A stretch of DNA of 64,000 nt, from positions 248,001 through 312,000 of the forward strand of contig CANTFL010001446.1 in the NCBI GenBank assembly GCA_947650285.1, read 5' to 3'. The notes under the pieces are model-generated. The model searched no databases and was not told where the DNA came from. It worked only from the letters and a program-made list of their open reading frames with translations. Shown here piece after piece: positions 21,273 to 35,010 of this stretch (its first letter is position 1; each line of letters begins with the position of its first letter). The position numbers and the translations under genes were made by a program. Origin of the DNA: Hyaloperonospora brassicae. Taxonomy: Eukaryota > Oomycota > Peronosporomycetes > Peronosporales > Peronosporaceae.

Positions 21273-24200
21273 GTAGTAGGCAAGATTCAGCAGTTTTTTG
21301 ATACGGCAGATTGCGTCATGCGCAGATCAGCCAAATATTTAGACTACCCATTGCGCGCGAATCTACCATGCCACTTTTCTCGCGTCTTCTCTTCCGGCTT
21401 GTGTAAGGACCAGCAGTCGCACCGAACGGATCAGCACAAACTCCGGAGCTAGCCAGCTCGACAGAATGGATGTCCTCGTGGAGCCGGAGACGTTGCGAAG
21501 AGGTCGTTCATCACGTAACACTATTGCGATGTCCGGGCATGATGGCCCAACAGGATGAAGACAGTATAGCTTACATACACGCAGCTTGAGACCAACATGC
21601 TTGTGGGTCAAGCATGTACTATGCAACGTCAGGATGATCAATACGCTGCAGATCGAGGCTTGTTAAGCACTCGACATCGTTTTGAGACAAGATGGTTGTT
21701 TTATAACGACGCCAGGTTGAAGCCTTACTGCAGTCGGAGACGATATGTTTCGAACAGCAATATATCAACGTGCATGTCGTTGAGGTCATCCTAATGGCGT
21801 TAGTGCGCGATGCTATTCGCGACCGGCCGTCGTTGGTTCATGCTCCTCTAAACTAGACGTGATCCAGAGAGAGCAGATCCTCTGCGTCAGGTTCAAGCAG
21901 CGTCCTGTACCACGATATCGCTGCCTAGCTGTGGCCCTTCCATGCCGCTCAACCGAGATGATCGATGTGATACATTGATCTCCGTGCCTGTAATGCCAAA
22001 TCTGCATGTTTAACAGCAAAGATTTTGCGTAATAGCCACCACAGGACTAATTCACTTTTGTTGTTCACCTTGATCAAGACGTGTGCTCGCGAGGCTGCCT
22101 CGTCGAACCTGCTGAATTGGTGACGGCAGGACGAAGCGAAACGACCAACCGTGCATCTCATGGTTCGATAACATGATAGAGAGCGTTGACATAGGCCGGA
22201 TTCTAGCTCGACGCCGGCGCCGTCATCGCGGGTACGAACTTCACCCCGGACGATGTGCACACTTTGTCGGCCCGATAGCATAAAGGACGAAACGATGTGT
22301 TTTGGCACAAAGGCTTCTGTCTACCGTGTGGGGTGCAGATCCGACGACGCTACGGTGACGTTTGGGCCAGCGCGCCTTTTACTTTGAAACAACTTTGTGC
22401 AGACGTTCGTGAAGTGTACTTCACAGTGAGTTTTACCTACTTCTGCCAAGGTTCGTGACCAGCACGAAGATGGAAATTGTACTGTTACCGAATATGACGT
22501 TCGAATAGGCGTTGGCCTCGATCTCTTGGAGCGCGTTTTAGTTGTTCTCGAGTACCTTCTCGCTGTCGACTTGAGCCTGGATTGTTTGTCAAGACGTACC
22601 TTTCTCTCTGTTTTCGTTGCTTTGTTTAGCACATGCTGCCAAAGTTGGATATAGAGCGGAAAACTATTGTGGCGATCAAAACATGTATGGATAGCATCTA
22701 TACAAACCAAGAATGGAGCACTTTAGGTTTGTAGTGAAGTTCTAAGCAATTTACTGCTCCGTCTTGGTTATTGTGAATGTCTCGGCTCCGCACTTCACTC
22801 GTGCATATTAAAGAGTAATTACATGTCGATATCGACTGGAAGCACCTCACTCAAAGCGCACATGAAGATTGCGTACTCCGTTGTGCGCTTAGTGAGTATG
22901 GCTTCAGGCTAGTGTCGTTCCACCATTTTGTAGCGCCATAAATCTGTCATCAATAGCATCGACTACTTCGTGACGCTTCCGTGTGCAAAGTGAGTCAGCA
23001 TGTACGCCGCATTGCGACCAACTTCGCGTAACCACGCATCGTGACTCGCGGTGTGATGCGTGTTGGCAATGGACGAGGTCTTAGGATGCACGATCATAGT
23101 TGCTTTGTTTATGCGTGTCCGCGAACGGTGATCGAAAGGACTAGGCCATCACTGCACGGCTTCCTATCAGCAAATGGACATTCACTCAAAATCTACTGTC
23201 ACTTGGAGGACAAGATGCTGGTTGCGGACTTGAGGTAAGGGGCTTCTCGCCGGTTCATGCAAAGCTTGATTGGTATGCTTGGAACCGCAGTTACACATAA
23301 AATCTGGCGCAGGATTCCTGACTTGTTCAACACATCTGTAATGACGACTGCGACGGGCGACTTGAATCACCACCATGTACTGTCCAAGCAGCCATAACGC
23401 ATGCACTGGTGCGGCAGTTAGCACAACATGTTATGTAGACTGTAAGTAATTAATTAAGTACATCGTTCTGCGTTTGCACCTAGGAACGAAAGAAAATACA
23501 ATTACACGCTCGTCTACTTTACGGTAGAATCGGTTGTACTGTAGATATCATCGGCGTGGTCAACCTAGAACGTACTTGAGATCGTCGCTTCACGGCTTGT
23601 GTCTAATGAATCGTTTTCCATCGCTAGTGAAAATTGGCATAATACTATATACTGACCACGGTCTTTCGCTATACTTTAGAGGCGACGCACGCCAATTGTG
23701 ATGGAGCTGTCGAGGATCGGGATCGGATTGCCGGGGGCCTGGTCGCCAGCGCGGTAGACTTCGGGCTTTTGTACACGTTCTTTGTCACTCAACATCTGCT
23801 GGTGTTCATTTTAAAGATTGCCGGTTTGGTGGTGGGCTTGCTTCAATGCTAGTTGCGTTCATGCATTGCCATGAAGGAGGTGGCAAAAGGGCCTAGTACA
23901 CAATGTCCGCCTGCTGCATCGTTGTATGCGTTGGCGGGGTTTAGTTAAGAATCGCCCACGGTCAGCTTATAGTGTCACCGTGGAAGCCTAATATACTACT
24001 GACAGCAGTGAAATCTTGTGCGCCTGAAATATTACGTCCACCTTAGTGCTGCAATCAATCAAGTTGTCGAAGTTTGACTTGGCGTTCTAAGAGACCTATA
24101 TGTAGTCTTAAGTTTATATCAGTATGTACCTAGTTTGAACCTTGTTTCAATGTAGTGCTCTTGGCGACAAGTTTTCCTTCACAAAGAAATGTATCATCCG

Positions 24201-27200
24201 CTTAGCGGTCTAAATATGGTGTCTTTTGACCTCGTTCAAAGACGGCTTCATTAAATCTAAAATTTGTGGCTTGAATCACAATGTTGCGTTACAAATCAGA
24301 AATCTCATCATTTGCCTTTGTTTTAGCTGATATAGTGCGTGTATAGACGCGGGAAACGCGTTGACGCAGTGGACTTGTGGCAAAATACTTTCATCTTTAT
24401 GTTCGTTCAGATCCAAAAAGACACTCTCATATTCTTCGATGAGACCTCGTGACTCCAAGATGGACGGTACATGTAAAACGCTAAGACCTTCGATTGATGC
24501 ATCCGCCTCCTGTAAGATCATGCTTACGTTGGGTACGGATGCACCTGATATGTCGTGCGAAGAAGATCAAAGCAACGGCCTATGTCTGCAGCGTACTACT
24601 GTGTATATCAAATTAAGTCGACGATGGAGATAAGAAGTGAGTACCACTATATAAATTTACATTATTGAGCGGATCCGAGCGATAGAGTAGCATTTGAAAA
24701 GAATAGGAGCAACAAAAAAGTAAAACCGCAATCTACCACTCATTTTTCGCTAACCACCTCTCCGTTTTTTAATAGCCTGCATTCTTTTCTCGCGCTGTAT
24801 TTGGCTAAATGCAATCAAGTATAAACTATATCAAGCATTTTTACCACTTAACGCAACATCATATAGTAGATGAAAAACCCCAATAACTAATCAGCCTTCA
24901 AGTTCTTGCTGTATTTTATTGACTTTCCGCAATCGCCACCTTCTCCAGGTACTGCTCATTTATTTATATGAGTATTCAGAATCCCACCATTCGTCTTCAG
25001 CTTCGGGAGCATGAGTAGTATTACTACCATCATTGCGGGACTTATAGGAGTCGCTGGCATCTTCTTCTGATTGGTCCTGCTTTCCGCAGTCGCCGCATCG
25101 ACGTACAGGCCGCAAAGGGCTCTCAATATTTATACAAACTGCGATGGATCCCCTGAGTAGAGCATTGCGACTGGTTGCCCAGAAATTGATGTCAAAGATC
25201 ACTAAAAGAATTCCCGCAGAAAATCTGGACAAACAGATTGAAGTCCTCCGCTGACGGTAGCACATCTAGATGGTCAAGGATATCTTGCTGTCTGTACGAG
25301 GATCCCTCTCTATGTTTTTCTTTGGTGTGCTTCATTTTTCGTCAGGTGATGTTGGGTGCTTCATACATTACTTCTTGTCGAGGAGGCTACACTACCCACT
25401 AGTGTATATTGAAATGCTCGAAGATAGCACCACTTGAGGTCTGGCATGTATTTCCACAGCTGCATCAGCTACTACTTATCAAAACTCAAACCTGCACGGT
25501 ATCCTAAGGTTCAAACTAAACATTCCGTGACTTTCCACAAAGTTACTATCGTTGCCATCGAAATATATAACGGATCGCATTTTGTATACTATGAACTCTA
25601 CCTATAATAATGCAGCGAAGAACTTGCCGGTAACTGCAGAAATTACCGATTTGCAGCCAGGACTTGTTGACGCTCTTCCCGACCTGTTTGCAGTCTAGTA
25701 AACAAAAAATGGCTATCACAATCAATTTAAAGATGTTTTCACCGTCAATAACCCTCCTTCGACAAAATTATCCATGCCTTACCTGCTGCATGCGCGCATA
25801 CAACACGTAAAGTTGTTAAATGATAAAGATGCATCGCATGACATATAGATGTTGCTACAAATCAGTATTCGTACAGAACAGAAGCCAAGTATGTTCAAGA
25901 TAAACCACGGCATGGCGAGTACAATACTTTTCATTCAAGTCAATTGTCTAGTATATGCAACTTCCGTTTTCGATCGAAGAAATGTGTTTATATGCTCTTC
26001 GAGAACTTTAAAGCCTGCAAAGCTTGTATGGATCTTTCGCTGCAAAGGAAAAACATTTTGCGGATACGATACTGGCACAAAAAATTTGACGTTGCTGTCG
26101 CCAAAATGTAGAATTTATAAAGCATTCATCACGGCCAGTTGACGATTAGTGACAAATGTTGCAATGCACAAACAGCATTAAAAATCACTAATATGTACCG
26201 TAACGCCTTAAGGTAATTTTTTCCACGTTCCCAGCCATCAAACGTTATGCGAATGTAAAGTAATCATGTTTGGGTGTGATAAATACAACTTGCACGAAAG
26301 TCAATACGAAGCAGATGGTATTGTACGTTGAGTCGATCAACTAAACAATTTATCAGCGCTAAATCGTCGGCAAATTGTGGCCGAAATGAAAAATTTAGCA
26401 GTTGCATTAGTTTTCGTTTAGCGCCAAAATTAAAAAATAAAGGTGCTCGAAGTAGAACAACAAGCGGGAAACGAATAGCTAAGACGCGGAGTCACTCCAC
26501 TTGCTTGACATTTTAAACATGTATAAATTATCGTGATCCCACGACGGCGTATCGCAACCTCTATTCGGACAGGTCTTTGTCGGTCAACTGCAGCTTGGAT
26601 TCCATCTTTGATTTGCTCTTCTGTCAACGCACTACTTTCGGATGAACGGCTGGGTCGGTAACGCGGTACCTGATTTTGATCGTAATGCCAACTTCAACTG
26701 TTCAGTGAGCTTCTTGTTTAACATGTCGAACTTCATTAATGATTAACTCTGACTTAATGAGTTAATCATTAAGTCTGTACCACGTCTGGATCTTATACGC
26801 TTGCCTTGATCAGGTGCAAAGATTGCTGCAGCTTTTTGGTGCGCATGGAAAATGAACAGGAACACATTATATTAATCTTCGTTCGTGTTCCTAACTCTGC
26901 TAGTATGCAGAACAACCTTAATGTGGCCTTCATCATCAAGAAATGAATGTAGATCATCGCGCGCACTTTCTATACTAGCAAAAGTAGTGCTGGGTAGTTC
27001 TCTGTAGCAATTCATGCTGATCTAAGTCGATGAATATCGGATTGTATGTATTATAAAAAATACCGTTTGATGGAACGCAAGCAAAAGTGGCTGCATTGTA
27101 TTCAAATATAATGTAATGTAATCATTTGATTCTAGTCGTTAGTATCATGGGTGATTGGTGCTTGGCATGAAGTGAGTAGTGAATAGCAGATCCCAAACAA

Positions 27201-29505
27201 AACTGCTCCGATCACCCCATTGCTTCCAAATTTATATCTGCGGCTGTAGCAACCTGACGATTATTATTAGCTAAAATATCCCGAGCTACCTTGATCGGAG
27301 CATGAGCCGCTTAGATCCAGTCACGAAGAGCCGTGTCGAAGTCTGCCGTGGTGACCGATCCGCACAATCACAAATAGAGATTATACGCCAAAATCGTAGC
27401 GGCTTTTATCGTGAATCTGAGCGCCATGGACGATAGAGTTGTACAGGCCGCATGAGATGAACGACAAAACCGATTGCGAGCGCGGCGCTATCAACAGCGG
27501 CATATTCAGCTCAGCCCTCGGCCAAGGCTCTGAGAGCAAGGAGCACCAATATTTTCTCGACCAACCAGATATGCGAAGCTTTGGAGTGTCCTGTCTGAAG
27601 ACAATCGACCAACCGGCGTTAGGCTAAGGTTACAACAACGTGTAAAGCAGGGCCCACAGAAAAATAGCCTCTAATTACATGAAGGTTTGCATTAGCAAAT
27701 CGCTGCGCCAATGTAAACTCTTTAATCAGTGTCATTTTTGAGGCTAGCTCGCAATTCGAGAGTTAGACTGACCAAAGTATACGTAGAACTCGGATCTGAA
27801 ATCTTCAGCTATACGGAAGAAAGAACGTTTAAATTAAGTATATATAGCGCAATAGCCGTGCAGATTTCATTGGACCGAGAAAATTAAAACCGGTGTCCTC
27901 GGTCAGTATCTGATCGGCACTTCGACAAACAGATGAACAGGTGTAGTAACGGTAGCATGAACAGACCGCATAATGTGTTGCAGCTCATGCTCAAAACATA
28001 TAAGACGAACATTTCCGAAGCTCAATCTACTACAGAATTTACGATTCGACGAATAGCAGGAGTTTGTTGTACGAAGCATTTCCTTTTCCTTGCTTTATCC
28101 GTATGTACGGCTTGAAGAGACTGGTAGCAAAATCTATCAATAATATGATGCATGTGTCAATCAAGTGGCCGACAATGCCAATGACGAGGTGTATGACGTT
28201 TCTAGTTACCTAATTCGTGTACGACAAATAAATCGTGTATCGTCCGCATGTGATATTTAAAAAATTTAGTGTTCGTATGATCAGAAACTCATTACTCACG
28301 TGAGTCTTCCTATGCGCAAAGACTAGCTTTTATTTCTGGGATTATAGCAGCTTAAAATGCTTGGTAATTGGCTATCGCAGATACAGAACTAGTTACACTA
28401 ACGACAACTTTAGTATAAGAAGCGGCAACATCGATGTGGTCGCGTAAGACATATGTTTTATATAGGAGATCTCCAGTCGTGTTAAGAGTGACCTGGAAGA
28501 GGAAATTGGCAGAGATTGCGACCATAATGTAAGGTAAATCACAAAAACAGTGGCGTCAGCCGCCCATCGTAAATGACGCAGACTTTCAAGGAGACGCTAG
28601 ACTGCAAAATTAAGCGAAGTATTAAATTGGAGAGACCAGAGCGCTGTATCTTGTTGGCTATGTGTAGCTGGATGCAATGGCGCCACATTATCACAAGAAG
28701 TGGCGCTTACTGAGCTGTAAATTGCGCTCCCATTGCGAACGTATTATCGTCTTATACGGCAAGTGTGGTATCGTAGTTCCTCAGATCTGCGGCAATACAG
28801 TCTCAACGTATCAACACAACAACCACCGATCCAGTCGGCACAGCTTAACTTGTTCGTCGGGTCAATCTTCATTGCGTTTCACCCCTTCGGATTCAGTTGT
28901 GGCGTTTGACCAGCTGAATACCTCCAATCGCCCACAATCCCTTCCAGAAACTGCCGGAGCTTAGCAGTTTCCGTTTCGCTAATCCTGTGACGTTGTACCA
29001 ATGGGTAGACGTCATCGTTTTCACGCTTTTACAGGTCACCAGGCGTATAGCGCGCCGTAATGGAAGACTTACGGTGTCCTTGGTTAAAGACCCACCGTAT
29101 TGTCGCTTGACGATTCTTTGGATATTGTCGTCCATTGGGTCACTGGATTGCCGTTTGCAAATCTTAGAGCGTTACCGTCTACTGGCTCATCAGCTCGCCG
29201 TGCGACGAGACTTGTATTTCGCTGGAAGCGCGTAGTTACCACCCCTGGCTGACTTAATTTCTGGCGCTTCCAATCGAGACCTCTACAATCTATGCTCCTC
29301 GAGGCTCGACAGCAGGAATAATCCAGCCCACACGAAGACTTACCTCAAAAGTGTACACGTGTCTTGGACGTGTAAAATTGTGCTCTGTATTGATTATCTC
29401 TTATTCTCTTCCTGATTGCAAAAACGGCCCTTGCGTGGTTCTCCATCATAGCCTTCATCGTCCTATACAAATCACTAGTGGGATGGCCATATATCATCTT
29501 TCTCT
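21273..29505. other. Long gene-poor region
   Basis: More than 8 kb without a convincing gene. From about 24.6 to 28.4 kb it is markedly AT-rich. The longest frames (for example 22321-22710 minus and 24960-25265 minus) show no family motif and have the composition of chance ORFs. A small compound palindrome lies at 26736-26774. Probably old, unrecognisable transposon debris. Confidence 0.6.
26736..26774. repeat. Compound palindrome with alternative hairpins
   Basis: TTAATGATTAACTC (26736-26749) pairs perfectly with GAGTTAATCATTAA (26759-26772). The inner ACTTAATGA (26752-26760) also pairs with TCATTAAGT (26766-26774). The two pairings are mutually exclusive because they share the right-hand segment. 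Confidence 0.75.
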
Positions 29506-29835
29506 CTCGTCGAGCCTTCCCTCGTCGAGTCTTTCCTCGTCGAGTTTATCCTCGTCATGGCTTTCCTCGTCGATTTTTGGCTCGTCGAGTCCTTCTTCGT
29601 CAAGTCTTGGATCGTCTAGTCTTCCCCCATCGAGTCCTAGCTCGTCGAGTCTGCGCTCGTCGAAAATTTCGTCGTCGAGTCTTAACTTGTCAAGTCTCCC
29701 CTCATCGAGACTTCCCTCATCGAGTCTTCTTTCATCTAGTCTTGTCTCGTCGAGTCTTCGTTCGTCGAGTCTTCGCTTGTCCAGTCTAACCTCGTCGGGT
29801 TTTATCTCGTATAGGCTTGGTTCGTCGAGTCTTGA
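29506..29835 (+). repeat. 15-bp minisatellite, about 22 units
   Basis: Degenerate units of CTCGTCGAGTCTTNC follow each other with strict 15-bp spacing. Because 15 is a multiple of three, two plus-strand frames stay open (Ser-Ser-Ser-Leu-Xaa and Arg-Arg-Val-Xaa-Xaa repeats), which explains the 199- and 103-codon ORFs here. I do not regard them as genes. Confidence 0.9.
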
Positions 29836-32800
29836 TACGTCGGCTTCGATGTGTTCCGGCTTATCTCATCGGGTTCATTACTCCTATAACCAGGTCATAA
29901 GTAGGGAATATCGCGTCAGGTTATTTCTTACACCACAACTGCCCCGGTAACGATACCAACCAAACTGGCGATTGTCTCGACCAGTATTTATTAGTCCTTT
30001 CACAAATCGCTCTGCTTAATCCTGCTCTTCCTTCTTTCGCCGGCCCATGGTACGCAGTGAATCGTCGTGCTTGCTCTCTCGCCCTTAGCAGTGTTGACTT
30101 CCTTGCCTACTGCGTTGTACCGTATCGTTTAGTTTTATCCACAAGATACGCCGCCCAGTCCATTAAATTCCGCTCCTCGCGTTATAATTTGTGTGTGGTC
30201 ATCCTTTTCTCTCACTTCTAGATCCGTCCTGACTCCTTATGAACCGTGAGGTTATCATGCTCTGCCTGTTCCAAACAAACTTGTCCTCTAGTGCTGTCAG
30301 TTCGAAGGGCCACCAGTCAGCTCGTCGACCTGCTTTCCGGCGCCGCCGACTTATCACTCGGTGACATCGCTTCGTCGAGTTCGCCTGATCTCCTCGAAGC
30401 CGAGGTAGGTCTGCAACTGTGTAAGCCTGGTCACCAAGGTTTCCCGCCGCCTGAAATGTCTGGTCTGATGTCTCTTCCCTTTGCTCCTTGTTTGCAAGTA
30501 GCTTTACCTTCAAAATACCGCCTTGGTGATGTATTGGACGTCGACGTTCAGCGCTCGACCGTTTTTGCTGATCTCTGTCGGACGCGGAGATGCATAGATC
30601 AACAAGCTCAACAGCGTGATGTAGACCTCGTGCGAATCGTTCTTTCACTCTGAGAGACTTCACGTCCGCTGCTCAAAGATTCTACGCTTCATTCCATCTG
30701 GAAAGCCACTTCACTCGCCGACTTGGTCGTCCTTACCGTCCTTTCCAGTGGGAATGCTGTTGTGCCTCTCGACCGAACCGACTCGGTAGCTCGGTTGTGT
30801 ATCGCGCTTGCGCAGTTTGATCGGAGTAGCGCAGCACGTCGTCGACGAAGAGAATCTGCGATCGCCGACTCCGTGGATTTTCGCACTCAATTGTATACAA
30901 CCTCGATGGAGGCTGCTACCTGGTTAGCGGCCGAATTTAGGACTACCACATTCATCGAATCACTGAAGAAGTCGTTTTCACTCACGAGACAGTAGCCGCT
31001 TGATAGTCCTCTCAGAGAGTGGACCGACTTGTACCTGCGATTAATTTACCTCCAGTTTGCAAGTGTCGATCAAAGTGCTAAACCGTAAATCGCTTGTCTT
31101 ACTGGTCTACTCACAGAATTTCGAGCCTAGAATCATATATCGACGGATTCGCGACGGCGTTGTACTACCAGTTGCAAGAAGCCACTATGGCCACGTGTAC
31201 TGGCAGTGATGACGTCTCGCGTGCTGTTCGAAGACTTTTAAAAGACCAGCGCCGTGTGATGGTCGGCTTGCAAAAAAGGCTTCGGCATCATCGTGTTTCG
31301 TGACCTCTTGATCCCAATCTCACTACTGCGGCTATCGTCGGCGTCGACGAATCGGTTTTGAATCCGCGTGATCCTGATTAAACTTTCGCTATCGTCGCCT
31401 TCTTGCTCAGATATTTTTTGACGTCATCTCGATCGGCTCGACGGCGCTAACCCAAGTATTATCTTTTCGGATAGAATTGGTCAGTTAATAGTCTAGTGGT
31501 GTTTCACCCAATGAAGCTCATTCCGCATTGATGAACTATGTCACTATCAAACGCCCACTGGAACTCTTAAATTTTGTCGCCGTCGACCGGCTCGCGAGTT
31601 ACTTACCTTCTGCATTTACCACCTGCGTCTCCTTCGTGTGGCAGGATGCAACGGAGGGCAAATCGAGTGCGCTGTCGGCTCTAGTTACACCAGTCCGGTC
31701 TTCTTACTCGTAGAGTCCTGTCTATAAGTCCGGCCAACTGTTGTCGTCGTCCCGCTCGTCGAGTACGGTCGCTAAGTCCGGCCAACAGTTGTCGACGACG
31801 CCTAAACTTTTATTCCCGCTTCACTGGCGTCAGTTAATCCATAGGGTCAGGCTACAAGCGGCAATAATATGTTGTCCTCGCCTTCTCTTGCCACCTCCTC
31901 ACGTTCGACGATCGTGACTGATTCTCAGGCTCGGCGAAGTCATAGAAACCGTCTCTTGCCTACCCCGTCGGTGTTTCGGGTAGTCCGGAGGTCGTGCGGT
32001 CGCTTGCTACCTGAAATAGAGATCAATTTCGTCCTTTAACTGCGTCAAATGGATCTCGACGAGTTGTTTTCCCGAATTCTAAATTAACGTCAATGACTGC
32101 GTCCTAGTCCTCAACCTCGACCCCAGTCGCACATGTTCTCGCATCCGAATCTTCTACTACTGGGTCCGCTTCTGCAGGTACGGACCAGTGGATTCGCCAC
32201 GTCGTTTGATCGCGCGCTTCTTAGGGTCGGGTTTGTGGTCTCTCCTCACCAGTGTCAGCTGGATCTCGGTGAGTTGGTACTCAAACTTCTGAATCTGCGT
32301 CAGGGACCACGGCGGCCCTGCTGACATCGGCGACTATGTCCGCCTCGCTGACGTCGGTTACTGTGTCCCACAACTTAATTTACGCGGTTATTCCGTCGCC
32401 TTTAGCGTTGTCTTCCGTCTCCGCGTGGTCATCGCCGCCGAGATTGGTCAACATTACCGCGGATTCAGTGAAGACAGAGAAGAAGCGCGAGTCGCGTCGT
32501 TCGTCCGCGTCTACATCTGCCAAATATCCCCGGAATACACCTTCACCTGGAACTCGTTCCGCTATGACTTAAGCCGAATCTAGGACGGTCCCGACTCGTT
32601 GATTATGTACTTCTTCTCCTGGGGCCATAAAGCGCCTGATAACGCTATCACAACATCTGTCCCGGCGTCTGTAGTGTCGGCACTACCTCCCTCACTTTGT
32701 GTGCCCCTTACGGTTTTTTGCACCCGCCCGGTGCAGGCAGTGGCACGCGATTGTTGTCATACACTAGCGACACGGCAGATTCTGGACATGACGTTTGAAT

Positions 32801-33833
32801 ATCCAGGTTCGGCCTGTTGTTGGGCTCAGATTCATGACGCTCGTTTGCCTCTACGCAGTGAGGATCCCCATGACTGGTCTGGTTTAATGGCTACTTCCGT
32901 CTCGGTGGCTGCGCTTCGAGTGATGATTGACTTATTTAACCCGTCCACCCCTGCGAGGTGACTCTCAGTTTGTTCCCGGAATCACACATATTTGTGGCTG
33001 CATCTCTTCTTCTTTATGCTAGGGCTAGACAATTGTCTCCCAAATGGTATCTTTGAACGAGCATTATTCTGGACTCTGTATATGACATCTGGGGTCGATT
33101 GCGCGGTTTCGGACATGAGATCGACTGCGATAAGACTGTAGAGCATCGGTCGAAGGTGTTGGTCACCTTCTGGGAGTAAAGTCATTGGCTCATAAGGTCC
33201 AGCGAATTGATAAAGATGCACCCGGATTTTTACTCAACCGGTCGACTGCTGACGTAAGTATCGTTTTCGCGCTTTGTTCTGTGAAATCCGTTGTTATCAA
33301 GATTCGTGGACGCCTCCTCCAGCTGGTTTAAAGACCCTAACCGTAATTTGAACGAGGCAGTTTACGAGCGGGTGCCTGACAGGCCGGCTCCTGCTCTCGA
33401 TCTCGACATTTAATTCAATTTTTCTGTGCCGCATTACCTTCATGTGAGTCACGCATGGGTGCCTTTATATCTTCACTGGTTTTCCGGGCTCTGTGCGTTG
33501 TATACCTCTGAGTTATGGCGGGTCTAGTGGTTGGATCGACCGGTGGGTCACCGCTACAACACTTGCTTCAAGCCACATCAATCTAAATTCCCTTAATTCG
33601 TACCGACTGGTGTTGACGAGAGCGACAGGACGTCTCGCATTATCGGCGATGTCGATCCAAAAGAGGCCGCACTTCCTTCTGTAAGACTCGCTGCCCCATT
33701 CATGAAAATTCTCGTGACACGCAGATTGTCGTCTCCTCAGTTACTTAGCATTCTACTTCGCGACCCGACGAGTCTGTGATGACCTTTACTGACATCTTAT
33801 TTCCTTTTTTATTCCGTCGCACGCGTAGCTCGA
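29836..33833. other. Unidentified region between two minisatellites
   Basis: About 4 kb unusually rich in TCG/CGA trinucleotides, with many short frames and no recognised domain. It contains a short direct repeat of AAGTCCGGCCAAC(T/A)GTTGTCG at about 31727 and 31775. The composition differs from the AT-rich DNA to the left. It may be one old element whose ends carried the minisatellites, but no terminal repeats or target duplications are visible. Confidence 0.4.
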
Positions 33834-33930
33834 CTCGTCAAATCATCCCTCGTCGAGTCTTGGCTCGCCGAATCCTTCCTCGTCGAGTATTGGCGTGTCA
33901 AGTCTTAACTCATCGAGTTTTCTCTCGTCG
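33834..33930 (+). repeat. 15-bp minisatellite, about 6.5 units
   Basis: Same unit (CTCGTCGAGTCTTGG-like) and same orientation as the array at 29506-29835, 4 kb away, with several substitutions per unit. Confidence 0.85.
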
Positions 33931-34485
33931 CCTTGATAAATCCATATGAGCAATTTAGTTTCTTTCTTCCATATACTTTGTGCAAATTTGACGTAGTTAC
34001 TTTTTCAATCATATCTACCTACTTGTCATCACATAGATAATATGATTGGTGACAGTGGTGCGTAAACTAGCACTTATCTGCCACCCGCACCATCTTTGAC
34101 CGATCCTCTCACTACTTATGCCCTAGTTAGTCGTATACCAAACTTCTGCACGACAGATTTGATACGAGCTCCCACGTCGGTGAGTCAAAACCATTCCACA
34201 TCACCGGGAAACGAGCTGAGTACTGCCGATTCTTGCCGACAGTGGTAAGTCATCATCCACGATCGCTGCTACTTCCTATCTTCCGCTCGCTTCGTCTGGC
34301 TTCCAAATATTCTATGGTAAGAGGTTTTCATCGAAATCGAAATGGTCGGTCTTATCGATTTCATGTACACACTCCCTTGTAGGTCGTCCACCATGATCAC
34401 TGGTCTTCTTAAAGCCTGAAACGTTTACGACATGTTACGTTCTATATCCGCTGCTTTCACTTACTCGAAAGCAAAAAACTCCACC
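33931..34485. other. No gene recognised
   Basis: Flank of the chromovirus. Five bases before the LTR read CCACC; the opposite flank reads GACGG, so no target duplication is visible. Confidence 0.5.
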
Positions 34486-34878
34486 TGTGACGGGGCGCAC
34501 CCTTGCGTGAACTTAACGCAAGGGTTTAAATGCCCCGACAAGCGTACACAAGGCAAGCGAGGAAGCGTAGATAAGGGAAAAGTAAAACCGTTGTATTAAT
34601 ATAATTAAGTCTTTTGTTAATGTCTCTCTGTTTAACCTGACTTAATTATGTTGATCTAACTGAGTGTATGGTGACGTCTCGTCACCACTCATTGCGCGCG
34701 TCCTGCGGCGATTGGTGGGTTGATATCACCATGATATCAACCGATGAGCAGACTCTTTGGTCAACCCTTCAATATCACCACTATCGGTGATATTGTTCAA
34801 AGAATATTCAACTAAATATTCTTTATTGTCATTGTTTCTTTAAAGTGACACTTCCATGTAACGGACTGTCCCGTTATA
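34486..34878 (-). repeat. 3' LTR of the chromovirus
   Basis: 393 bp. It opens TGTGACGGGGC on the plus strand and closes CCCGTTATA. The terminal CA of the family is changed to TA in both LTRs of this element (compare 518, where it is CA). Confidence 0.9.
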
Positions 34879-35010
34879 TCACCCCTCATAAACTGATAGT
34901 CACTGTGTGAATATCGAAAATATGGTGGCCACTCATTGGTCACCATTGGGACTAGAAGCACTTGTTGGGTCAGTTCCGTTCATAACTTGACCTGACCTCG
35001 CATAGTAAAC

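Noticed and set aside
29351..29950. 199-codon Ser/Leu-rich ORF
   Set aside because: It is produced by the 15-bp minisatellite, which keeps the frames open regardless of coding; no promoter or domain is visible.
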